Shown one piece after another: positions 1-5,644 of a stretch of 5,644 bases of DNA. Below the pieces are notes generated by a model, which saw nothing but the letters and a program-made list of their open reading frames with translations, did not search any database and was not told where the DNA came from. The stretch is from Planctomycetota bacterium. Its GTDB lineage: Bacteria > Planctomycetota > Planctomycetia > Pirellulales > Lacipirellulaceae. Both the position numbers and the translations under genes were made by a program. The stretch lies in NCBI GenBank assembly GCA_024278035.1, contig JAJRUA010000263.1:1-5644 (forward strand), read 5' to 3'. Position 1 is the stretch's first letter; each line of letters starts with the position of its first letter.

Positions 1-285
1 GACCGGCTTTAGCACCGTGAAGCGTCGCTCTCGACGTTGTGTCTCCCAAACCGGCACTTGCCGCGATACTTCACGCTCATCGTAAACGGTCTCACAAACC
101 GAACGGTAATAGGTCGCATGGCGCTCTTCGTAAACCGTTTGGCATTCGAGCCGATAGGCAGGCTCGCAACAGCCACCGACTGAGGCAACCTCTTGCTGCG
201 CAGAAATTGGAGCCGTCGGAGCCAACAAGGCGACAACGAGCATGAATCGGATAGCAGTGGGGCCCAACGGCAAAGAAGCAGACAT
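1..285 (-). CDS. Secreted planctomycete YTV-like repeat protein, N-terminal part (runs off left edge)
   Basis: Reading the minus strand from the ATG at 285-283 gives 95 codons without a stop down to base 1, so the gene is cut by the window edge. Residues 1-29 look like a signal peptide: a short N-terminus with Arg13, a hydrophobic core (FMLVVALLAP) and a likely cleavage after ISA/QQ. The mature part has a Cys pair (C39, C40) and imperfect units of about 15 residues: ECQTVYEERH, SVCETVYDER, VPVWETQRRERRFTVLKPV. This Tyr/Val/Glu/Arg-rich pattern with TVY and KPV signatures matches the YTV-type repeats known from Planctomycetes. Their function is unknown; an exported or cell-envelope location is inferred from the signal peptide. 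Met15 (ATG at 243) is an alternative start but would remove the polar N-terminus. No clear Shine-Dalgarno sequence precedes either start. The gene is divergent from the ligase operon. Confidence 0.75.
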   Translation of the reverse strand, partial: MSASLPLGPTAIRFMLVVALLAPTAPISAQQEVASVGGCCEPAYRLECQTVYEERHATYYRSVCETVYDEREVSRQVPVWETQRRERRFTVLKPV

Positions 286-511
286 AACGGAAAACCCGAA
301 GGCAAAGGATATCAACGGACGAGCGGCCTTCCCTGCAAAACGTGCGGGATGGATCTGTTGCTGTAAGTCTGTCGTGTTAAGGGGCCTTCGGCAAATCAAT
401 TCTTGCCCGTATTACCGCTAGCAGACAAGAAAAGCTCAAGTCGGCTTGTACTTACACCGTTCAGGGAAGTTACGCCGTCTTTACCGACTACGAGACACAC
501 GGGCGAGGGAC
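286..511. other. Divergent intergenic region
   Basis: This 226-bp spacer separates the minus-strand YTV-like gene from the plus-strand ligase gene and should hold both promoters. If the ligase really starts at the GTG at 611, it extends to about 325 bp. I see no strong sigma70 box pair. The best minus-strand candidate is weak: TTGAGC (434-439 complement) and TAATAC (409-414 complement), 19 bp apart. A short inverted repeat AAGGGGCCTT lies at 379-388. An open frame continues leftward of the ligase ATG from a TTG at 446, but its residues look like translated non-coding sequence. Confidence 0.5.
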
Positions 512-1345
512 ATGGGGCCGCTGACTAGCAGCCCCCTAATCGCTACACTCCCTACAGCCTTCCATCCTCCCGTTTCCCCGTTTCCCGAAAGGCAGAAAGC
601 CTTACTCGCCGTGCGGCTGCTTAATCTCACCTTGCCGACACCCGCCGAGAACCTAGCGCTCGATGAAGCCCTACTGCTCGATACGAAAGGGCCCGAAACG
701 CTCCGGTTTTGGGAACCCCGTGAGCCTCTGGTCGTCCTTGGACGTTCCTCCCGATGCAGCGAAGAAGTCGATACTGCGGCTTGCGAAGCGTCACAGGTCC
801 CGCTCCTACGCCGGGTGAGTGGAGGAGCAACCATCGTTACCGGTCCTGGCTGCTTGATGTACGCCGTTGTGCTCGACACCGCCTCACGACCCGAACTCAA
901 GGCCATCGATCGGGCTCATACCGAGATACTCACTCGACTTGCAAGTGCGCTAAAGACGTTAGAACCCACCACAGACATCGCCGGCACAAGCGACTTGGCC
1001 TTCCATCCGAATCTTGCTAATCCTCTAGCGAAATTCTCGGGCAATAGTCTCCGTGTCGTTCGCTCACGACTCCTTTATCATGGCACACTGTTATACGACT
1101 TCAATTTACCGATGATTCCCCGTCTGCTTCGTACCGCTCCGAGGCAACCAACGTACCGTGATTCAAGAACCCACGAACAGTTCGTCGCCAACTTTCCTGC
1201 TACAGAACCACAACTCCGAGAAGCGATCAGCGCCGCTTGGTCTGCGTCCAACTCGGTAGAGAAATTGGATGCTTCGCTAACCTTGGCAGTTGAACAATTG
1301 GTCCGTGAGCGATACGGCCGCCCCGACTGGAATCTTGCTAGGTAA
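512..1345 (+). CDS. Lipoate--protein ligase A family protein (lipoyl/octanoyl transferase fold)
   Basis: The protein belongs to the biotin/lipoate protein ligase superfamily, which attaches lipoate or octanoate to a lysine of E2 subunits or the glycine-cleavage H protein in the cytoplasm. Counting from the ATG at 512 (278 aa), visible signatures are PAENLALDEALL (residues 44-55), VVLGRSSR (74-81), the substrate-loop motif RRVSGGATIVTGPGCLMY (100-117), KFSGNSLR with the conserved lysine K174 (174-181), and HGTLLYDF (190-197). The third glycine of the usual RRxSGGG loop is alanine. The family core begins at RLLNLTLP, just after a GTG at 611; that GTG would give about 245 aa, the usual size for the domain. 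The ATG at 512 has GAGGG only 2 nt upstream, and its extra 33 residues look unlike a domain, so the start is uncertain. Ligase and octanoyltransferase (LipM/LipL-like) activities cannot be separated by eye. The Nudix gene follows after 5 bp. Confidence 0.88.
   Translation: MGPLTSSPLIATLPTAFHPPVSPFPERQKALLAVRLLNLTLPTPAENLALDEALLLDTKGPETLRFWEPREPLVVLGRSSRCSEEVDTAACEASQVPLLRRVSGGATIVTGPGCLMYAVVLDTASRPELKAIDRAHTEILTRLASALKTLEPTTDIAGTSDLAFHPNLANPLAKFSGNSLRVVRSRLLYHGTLLYDFNLPMIPRLLRTAPRQPTYRDSRTHEQFVANFPATEPQLREAISAAWSASNSVEKLDASLTLAVEQLVRERYGRPDWNLAR
514..535 (+). promoter_or_regulatory. GC-rich stem-loop at the 5' end of the ligase gene
   Basis: GGGGC and GCT pair with AGC and GCCCC around a GACT loop, with one C/A mismatch in the stem. 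It starts on the last base of the ATG at 512. If translation starts at the GTG at 611, this hairpin sits in the untranslated leader; if at 512, it would cover the start region. No T-run follows, so it is not a canonical terminator. It may be a chance structure. Confidence 0.25.
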
Positions 1346-1350
1346 TCTCC

Positions 1351-1920
1351 ATGCACCGCCAACCGTTACTCCGATTACTCGAAGACTACGCACAACGCCA
1401 CCCTGAAGAAGCGGCAATGGTTGCGCGTATTCGCCAGCTTGTCGACTCCCACGCCGATTGCTTCGACCGCACCTGCTTGCCTGGGCATATCACCGGTTCT
1501 GCTTGGGTTGTCTCAAGCGATGGCAATCGCCACCTCTTGCTGCATCATCGCAAGCTCGATCGTTGGCTTCAGCCAGGAGGCCATGCGGATGGAGATGCGA
1601 ATGTGGCCCGAGTCGCGTTACGAGAAGCCGTCGAAGAGTCTGGCATCCCTTCTCTACGCCTGGCGCAAGAAACGCTGCTCGATGTGGACGTCCACCTTAT
1701 TCCCGCTCGTTACTCCGGTGATGGAACCCTCTTAGAAGCGGCCCACGAACACCATGATCTCCGATTTTTAGTCCAAGCCGAAGGAGACGACCCAATCATC
1801 GTTAGCGACGAATCGCACGACGTGCAGTGGTTGACACCAGAGCAAGTCGCTGGCAAGACAAATGAAACGAGCGTGCTACGTTTGCTGACGAAAGCTCTTG
1901 CTAGGAGCGACGCCCTCTGA
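1351..1920 (+). CDS. Nudix hydrolase
   Basis: This 189-aa cytoplasmic enzyme should hydrolyse a nucleoside diphosphate linked to another group, using divalent metal. The Nudix box spans residues 77-99: G77, then R91-E92, E95-E96 and G98-I99, so the catalytic REAVEESG helix is intact. The first glutamate of the consensus (box position 7) is alanine (A83), in the context PGGHADGDA. Other family-like segments are LPGHITGSAWVV (43-54), HHRKLDRWLQPGG (65-77) and HEHHDLRFLV (132-141). The residues before about 40 form a helical lead-in. This resembles the 'GGHADGD' Nudix subgroup, which has no assigned substrate that I know of. The ATG at 1351 follows the ligase TAA by 5 bp, and AGG at 1340-1342 gives an acceptable ribosome binding site, so co-transcription with the ligase is likely. 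Confidence 0.92.
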   Translation: MHRQPLLRLLEDYAQRHPEEAAMVARIRQLVDSHADCFDRTCLPGHITGSAWVVSSDGNRHLLLHHRKLDRWLQPGGHADGDANVARVALREAVEESGIPSLRLAQETLLDVDVHLIPARYSGDGTLLEAAHEHHDLRFLVQAEGDDPIIVSDESHDVQWLTPEQVAGKTNETSVLRLLTKALARSDAL

Positions 1921-1940
1921 AGTCTACCCTCATGGACTTC
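1919..1940 (+). terminator. Stem-loop at the 3' end of the Nudix gene, possible terminator without U-tract
   Basis: GAAGTCTA pairs with TGGACTTC around a six-base loop (CCCTCA); the stem is 8 bp with one G-U pair. It begins inside the Nudix TGA stop codon. The position suits an operon 3' end, but no T-run follows, so it could instead be an mRNA 3'-end stabiliser or chance. Confidence 0.35.
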
Positions 1941-1966
1941 GTAGCACCCTTCTGCACCCGCGTCAG

Positions 1967-1991
1967 CTTGACGGTCAAGAACTGGCCAGTT
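1967..1991. promoter_or_regulatory. Two adjacent palindromes upstream of the transporter, overlapping a possible promoter
   Basis: CTTGACGGTCAAG (1967-1979) is a 6-bp inverted repeat with a one-base centre. It is directly followed by AACTGGCCAGTT (1980-1991), a perfect 12-bp palindrome. Inside lies TTGACG (1968-1973), a fair -35 box, with a weak TAGCCT (1991-1996) 17 bp downstream. Such a layout could be an operator over the transporter promoter, but the -10 match is only 3 of 6. A competing fold, TGGCC (1983-1987) with GGCCA (2000-2004) followed by TTTTT (2010-2014), would instead make a weak terminator. Confidence 0.3.
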
Positions 1992-2031
1992 AGCCTGCGG
2001 GCCAAGCAATTTTTACTTCAGGTTTCCCAGC

Positions 2032-3618
2032 ATGAGCCACTCTATTACTGATAATTCGCAGGCCATTAAGCCAGGGAGCCCTGGGTGGTTCGATGTTCTA
2101 CGCACCGACTTTCCCGCGTCGGTCATCACGTTTCTTGTCGCCTTGCCCCTTTGCATGGGAATCGCGATTGCCTCTGGCACCCCCCCCGCAACGGGGTTGA
2201 TCACTGGTATTGTCGGCGGTTTGGTGGTCGCTCTTATCGCCGGCTCACCTCTGCAGGTCAGTGGGCCGGCAGCAGGCTTGTTCGTGCTGGTTGCCCAGGT
2301 TGTTTCGGAGCTTGGCATCCAAGCACTGGGGATCGTTGTTCTGATTGCTGGCCTGATTCAGTTAATTGCCGGGCTACTGAAACTTGGCAATTGGTTTCGG
2401 GCCGTTTCCCCAGCCGTTATTCAAGGAATGATGAGCGGCATCGGCGTGCTGATTTTTGCAAGTCAATTTCATGTCATGGTCGATGACAACAACGCAGCAC
2501 AAGGATGGATGGACTTCGGCTTTGGCAAAGGAATCGCCAATCTTATCACCATTCCCCAGTCATTTTGGCTTGGCGTTGTACCCCAGGAGGGATCACCTCA
2601 CCACTTGGCTGGTGCCATTGGTGTCCTCACGATCGCCATTTTGATGGCTTGGAAATGGGTGCCCCTTCGTTCTTTGCGGATAGTTCCGGGCCCTGTGGTG
2701 GCGGTTGTCGCGGCGGCAGCGATCACAAAGTTCCTGGGATGGGATATCTCTTTTGTGGTTGTTCCCGACAATTTGCTTGAAGGGATAACGCTTCCAACCT
2801 CGGCTCTTCTTTCCGAGCTGCACTACGGGGCCGTCCTTTTTGCCGCGATGGAGATTGCGGTTGTCGCCAGCGCCGAAACCATGCTTTGCGCAACAGCCGT
2901 CGATCAAATGCAAACCCACGCTCGAACAAAATACAACCAGGAACTCACGGCACAGGGCGTGGGTAACATGATCTGTGGTGTGCTGGGAGCATTGCCTATG
3001 ACAGGCGTTATCGTCCGTAGCTCAGCCAACGTAGATGCGGGAGGGCGGACGAGGCTCTCCGCTTGGCTACACGGCTTGTGGCTGCTGATCTTTGTTACCA
3101 CACTCCCTTGGGTTCTTAACTCCATTCCCATGGCAAGCCTTGCTGCCATTCTTGTCTACACCGGTTGGAAGCTGCTTAACATCGCGGCGATTCGTAAACT
3201 GTGGTCGGTTAGCAAAGCCGATGGAATCATTTGCCTTATTACGATCTTGTTGGTTGTTGGAGTGGATTTACTGACGGGTGTACTAGTCGGCATCGCCTGC
3301 ACCGCGGCACGACTTCTCTACACCTTTTCTCGAATCGACATCGATGTTGAAGAAGTGCCGGAGGAAAACCGAATCCATCTCCACTTGAATGGATCGGCCA
3401 CTTTTTTGGCTTTGCCTCGATTGACCGAAGTGCTGGATAACATTCCTCCTAATACCGAACTGCACGTTTCACTGGAGAACCTTCGGTACGTCGATCATGC
3501 GTGCCTTGAACTCTTTATCAAGTGGGACAAGCAGCACGCCGCAAAAGGTGGCAAATTGATTATGGACTGGGACAACTTGACGGCGACCTTCAAAGAAGCC
3601 GGTCGCAACCGTTCTTAG
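2032..3618 (+). CDS. SulP family inorganic anion transporter with C-terminal STAS-like domain
   Basis: This 528-aa inner-membrane protein belongs to the SulP/SLC26 family, which moves sulfate, bicarbonate or related anions. Residues 25-430 are a long series of hydrophobic segments consistent with the family's two inverted seven-helix repeats. Signatures are FPASVITFLVALPLCMGIAIASG (27-49), the helix-3 anion-site motif GSPLQVSGPAAGL (71-83), an acidic residue at the expected helix-8 position (E282 in SAETML), and RSSANVDAGGRTRLSAWLHG (329-348). Residues 435-525 form a short cytoplasmic STAS-like domain (YVDHACLELF, 486-495). Substrate cannot be fixed from sequence. This subgroup is often found beside carbonic anhydrases, suggesting bicarbonate, but none is in this window. 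The ATG at 2032 has only a weak AGG about 11 nt upstream. The 111-bp gap and hairpins before it suggest its own transcription unit. Confidence 0.93.
   Translation: MSHSITDNSQAIKPGSPGWFDVLRTDFPASVITFLVALPLCMGIAIASGTPPATGLITGIVGGLVVALIAGSPLQVSGPAAGLFVLVAQVVSELGIQALGIVVLIAGLIQLIAGLLKLGNWFRAVSPAVIQGMMSGIGVLIFASQFHVMVDDNNAAQGWMDFGFGKGIANLITIPQSFWLGVVPQEGSPHHLAGAIGVLTIAILMAWKWVPLRSLRIVPGPVVAVVAAAAITKFLGWDISFVVVPDNLLEGITLPTSALLSELHYGAVLFAAMEIAVVASAETMLCATAVDQMQTHARTKYNQELTAQGVGNMICGVLGALPMTGVIVRSSANVDAGGRTRLSAWLHGLWLLIFVTTLPWVLNSIPMASLAAILVYTGWKLLNIAAIRKLWSVSKADGIICLITILLVVGVDLLTGVLVGIACTAARLLYTFSRIDIDVEEVPEENRIHLHLNGSATFLALPRLTEVLDNIPPNTELHVSLENLRYVDHACLELFIKWDKQHAAKGGKLIMDWDNLTATFKEAGRNRS
2180..2187 (+). 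repeat. 8-C homopolymer inside the transporter gene
   Basis: Eight consecutive cytosines cover the Thr50-Pro51-Pro52 codons of the SulP gene. The reading frame is intact as given, and residues either side match the family. A one-base slip here would truncate the transporter early. Confidence 0.9.
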
Positions 3619-3648
3619 AGGTGTCTACGATAGCAAATTTATTCTTAC

Positions 3649-3664
3649 GCTGACGGCGGTCGGC
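3649..3664 (+). other. Small stem-loop downstream of the transporter gene
   Basis: GCTGAC pairs with GTCGGC (one G-U pair) around a GGCG loop, 31 bp after the transporter stop codon. It could be part of the transcript's 3' end, but it is short and lacks a T-run. Confidence 0.2.
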
Positions 3665-3782
3665 AACAACATTTGTCCGAGAACAAGGGCAACCGTAATT
3701 CAATTTCCGACGGTAAAGAAGTAGAGCTATTCGCCCGCGGAATCTCTCGTTTCTTTTGAGCTGTGAACAGTTACCTCGTTTC

Positions 3783-3802
3783 TTTCCCTTGGTGAAGGGA
3801 AA
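3783..3802. terminator. Perfect hairpin between convergent genes, possible bidirectional terminator
   Basis: TTTCCCTT (3783-3790) and AAGGGAAA (3795-3802) form a perfect 8-bp stem with a GGTG loop. The hairpin abuts the TGA stop codon of the minus-strand TPR gene (3805-3803) and lies 164 bp after the plus-strand transporter stop. Location between converging genes fits a shared terminator. No T-run of note follows on either strand, so Rho-independent function is not assured. Confidence 0.45.
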
Positions 3803-5644
3803 TCAAAAGTCGAAAGATCGTGCGGCCGGCAAATCGTCAGGCTCTTCGGTTTCTTCTGTGGCAGGCGGGGTGTCGTCCGTTTCGTCCACCTTTGACTCGG
3901 CAGGTTCTTCGAGTGCAGAATCTTCGTCGACCTGTTCTTCGGCTGAATCGTCGGTTATTTGTTGCAACTCACGCCACGGTTGCTTGGACTTGTAGCTGGC
4001 CAACTCGGCTTCGAGTTGGCCATCGTAGGCATTGCTCTTATCTTGCTCGTTGGCCTTAGCGATCGCTTCTTTTGACCATCGAACCGCCTTCTCAAAGTCG
4101 CCTGCCTCGGCATAAGAGGCGGCGAGAGTGCTGAGGATATGTGGCTCGGCGTACTTGGTGATCTCACACGCCTTCTGAGCAAACTCCACGGCAAGCGAGC
4201 CATCGCGCAGCTCCTTGTCGGGGCTGGTGGCGAGGGTCCAGGCGTAATTGTTCAGAGCCCCTACATCCAGTGGGTTGTTCTTGATGGAAAGAATAAAATC
4301 CTCCGTGGCTGCCGTGTGATCGCCCGTGAGCAAGTACATGTCACCTCGCCAGCGCCGTGCCAACTCATTGTCGGGCAGCAATTCAAGCACCCGCGTCAGC
4401 ACTTCGATGGCTTCTCGAGGGCTCTTTTCTTGAACGTAATAGGCGGCCAATTGAAGTTGCACATCGGCCCGGTTGGGCGCTGCTTGGGCGAGTCGCTTTA
4501 AGGTAGCGACCGCTTCGTCGGAACGGCCTAGTCGTTCTAGCAGGCGAGCACGCATCAGATGAGCCTGTACTAAACCGGGCTGCTGTCGCAAAATCGCCTC
4601 GACATCGGCCAGTGCCCGATCAAACTCTTCGGTGAGCATGAACATCTCCGATCGCTTCAGGAGTGTCGCCAGATTGCCGGGCGCTAGCTCCAGAGCTTTG
4701 CTGAGTTGTTCGATGGCTTTTTTCGGTTTCCCGAGTTTGTTGAAAACTTCGCCCCGATACTGATAGGGTCCCGCCGCCTGTGGAGCTAGTTCGGTCGCGC
4801 GGTTGAAACTTTCGAGCGCTTCCTTGGGTTTTCCTTGCGTCAGTAAAGCGAGCGCCTTCAGTTCGTGAACCGCCGCGCTGTCGGGAGCGATCTCGATCGC
4901 CCGTTCGATGTCGGCAAGGCACTTCTCTGGGCGCCCATCCGCTTGATGCAATCGAGCGCGGAGTAACAGGTACTCTGCCGACTCAGGCTGCAAAACAATC
5001 GCATGGTCGAAATCGTCTAGCCGAGCAGCGGCGTCTTTCTGGGCAACACCTCGTAGGGCGTATGCCTGGGCCAGTTGCTTTGGTTCGATCGTCTCGGCTG
5101 CTGGATCTTCTTCGGCAAGCTCCGCAGCCCGAATGACTTTGGTAAAAGCGTGACGGGCTTCGCTCTGATTTCCGAGTGGGAGCGACAGTAATCGTCCAAT
5201 CAGCATCCATGCTTCGACCTGCTCGTCGTCGTAGCTGACAACTCGGATGAGATCGATAATCGCGTTTTCCCGAAGCTGTGTCCAACGAGGATCGATCCGA
5301 GGATCGGGGACTTTCTTGCCAAGTATGGCACTCGAATACAGCATGGCCCGTTGCAGAAGGCTTGAACCAAGCACTTGCTCCGCGAACTCCGCATTGTCGG
5401 CATCCAGCCCTTTGTCGAGTGCCGAGTTGAGCAACTCAATCGCAGCGTTCAGGTCTTTCAGCCCTTCGGCAGTGAACTTTATTTCGATCGCCTTATCGAA
5501 ATCAGCTTGTCCCGGATTGTTGGGATCCACAACCGGTGCCGGTTCGGCGGCGGGCGGGGCGGCGAGGTCTTCCGTTGCGGGTTCGCTCGCCTCGTTAGGG
5601 GCCTCTTCAGGGGCCTCTTTTTCGGTAACGGGTTCTTCGGCAAC
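3803..5644 (-). CDS. TPR-repeat protein with acidic low-complexity ends (N-terminus beyond right edge)
   Basis: 613 residues are visible before the TGA at 3805-3803. A GTG at 5530-5528 is in frame, but the frame stays open for 38 more codons to base 5644, so the real start is outside the window. Visible residues 1-38 are rich in Glu, Pro and Ala and look like a linker. Roughly residues 190-460 hold about eight consecutive TPR units of 34 residues, with typical A..P and AIE-L-P endings such as ALELAPG and ATELAPQ. A planctomycete-type block NNYAWTLATSPDKELRDG (465-482) and a further TPR (about 499-528) follow. The last 50 or so residues are strongly acidic (DDSAEEQVDEDSALEE) and end in SFDF. 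TPR arrays bind proteins; no enzymatic domain is visible. Secretion or membrane anchoring cannot be judged without the N-terminus. The gene converges on the transporter. Confidence 0.88.
   Translation of the reverse strand, partial: VAEEPVTEKEAPEEAPNEASEPATEDLAAPPAAEPAPVVDPNNPGQADFDKAIEIKFTAEGLKDLNAAIELLNSALDKGLDADNAEFAEQVLGSSLLQRAMLYSSAILGKKVPDPRIDPRWTQLRENAIIDLIRVVSYDDEQVEAWMLIGRLLSLPLGNQSEARHAFTKVIRAAELAEEDPAAETIEPKQLAQAYALRGVAQKDAAARLDDFDHAIVLQPESAEYLLLRARLHQADGRPEKCLADIERAIEIAPDSAAVHELKALALLTQGKPKEALESFNRATELAPQAAGPYQYRGEVFNKLGKPKKAIEQLSKALELAPGNLATLLKRSEMFMLTEEFDRALADVEAILRQQPGLVQAHLMRARLLERLGRSDEAVATLKRLAQAAPNRADVQLQLAAYYVQEKSPREAIEVLTRVLELLPDNELARRWRGDMYLLTGDHTAATEDFILSIKNNPLDVGALNNYAWTLATSPDKELRDGSLAVEFAQKACEITKYAEPHILSTLAASYAEAGDFEKAVRWSKEAIAKANEQDKSNAYDGQLEAELASYKSKQPWRELQQITDDSAEEQVDEDSALEEPAESKVDETDDTPPATEETEEPDDLPAARSFDF
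5597..5620. repeat. 12-bp tandem duplication in the TPR gene linker
   Basis: AGGGGCCTCTTC is followed directly by AGGGGCCTCTTT. On the coding (minus) strand this gives KEAP-EEAP in the acidic, proline-rich linker. It is a small in-frame repeat, likely to vary in copy number between strains. Confidence 0.7.

Noticed and set aside
39..245. 68-aa plus-strand open frame
   Set aside because: Antisense shadow of the YTV-like gene; Arg/His-rich composition and no recognisable motif.
9..305. 98-aa minus-strand open frame
   Set aside because: It overlaps the YTV-like gene in another frame. Only the YTV-like frame gives a signal peptide and family-like repeats.
446..511. N-terminal extension of the ligase from a TTG start
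   Set aside because: A rare start codon without a ribosome binding site; the residues are basic and unlike the family, and better starts lie downstream.
1421..1735. 104-aa plus-strand open frame inside the Nudix gene
   Set aside because: Out-of-frame shadow of a clearly recognised Nudix hydrolase.
2593..2919. 108-aa minus-strand open frame inside the transporter gene
   Set aside because: Antisense shadow of the SulP coding sequence, with no family features of its own.
3756..3995. 79-aa Ser-rich plus-strand open frame
   Set aside because: Its serine runs are the antisense reading of the Glu/Asp-rich tail of the TPR protein; start is a TTG with no ribosome binding site.
4139..4501. 120-aa plus-strand open frame
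   Set aside because: Antisense shadow of the TPR array, where repeated codon patterns keep other frames open.
1..5644. A novel defence, mobile or RNA-based system
   Set aside because: No transposase, integrase, reverse transcriptase, nuclease, toxin-antitoxin pair, CRISPR array, tRNA or long structured non-coding region could be seen; all large frames fit known families.

Overview
The window looks like chromosomal DNA of a planctomycete, most likely a Pirellula/Blastopirellula/Rhodopirellula-type organism. Three things suggest this. The left edge encodes a secreted protein of the Tyr-Thr-Val/Val-Tyr-Glu-Glu-Arg repeat type (YTV-like) typical of Planctomycetes. The right half encodes a long TPR protein carrying the 'NNYAWTLATSPDKELRDG' block common in planctomycete TPR proteins. 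Ribosome binding sites are weak throughout. No phage, transposon, CRISPR, tRNA or rRNA signature was seen.

Layout, left to right. (1) Positions 1-285, minus strand: N-terminal 95 codons of a secreted YTV-like repeat protein that runs off the left edge. (2) About 286-511: a divergent intergenic region. (3) 512-1345, plus: a lipoate-protein ligase A / octanoyltransferase-fold protein. (4) 1351-1920, plus: a Nudix hydrolase, 5 bp behind the ligase and so probably co-transcribed. (5) 1921-2031: a short spacer rich in inverted repeats. (6) 2032-3618, plus: a SulP-family anion transporter with a short C-terminal STAS-like domain. (7) 3619-3802: the spacer between convergent genes, with a perfect 8-bp hairpin touching the TPR stop codon. 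(8) 3803-5644, minus: a TPR protein with acidic low-complexity segments at both visible ends; its true start lies beyond the right edge.

Functionally these look like ordinary housekeeping and accessory genes: lipoyl or octanoyl transfer to 2-oxoacid dehydrogenase or glycine-cleavage proteins, nucleotide-derivative hydrolysis, inorganic anion (sulfate or bicarbonate) uptake, and a TPR scaffold. I see no convincing undescribed multi-gene system. The points most worth a second look are the edge-truncated YTV-like gene, the tight ligase-Nudix pair, the adjacent palindromes upstream of the transporter, and an 8-C homopolymer inside the transporter gene.
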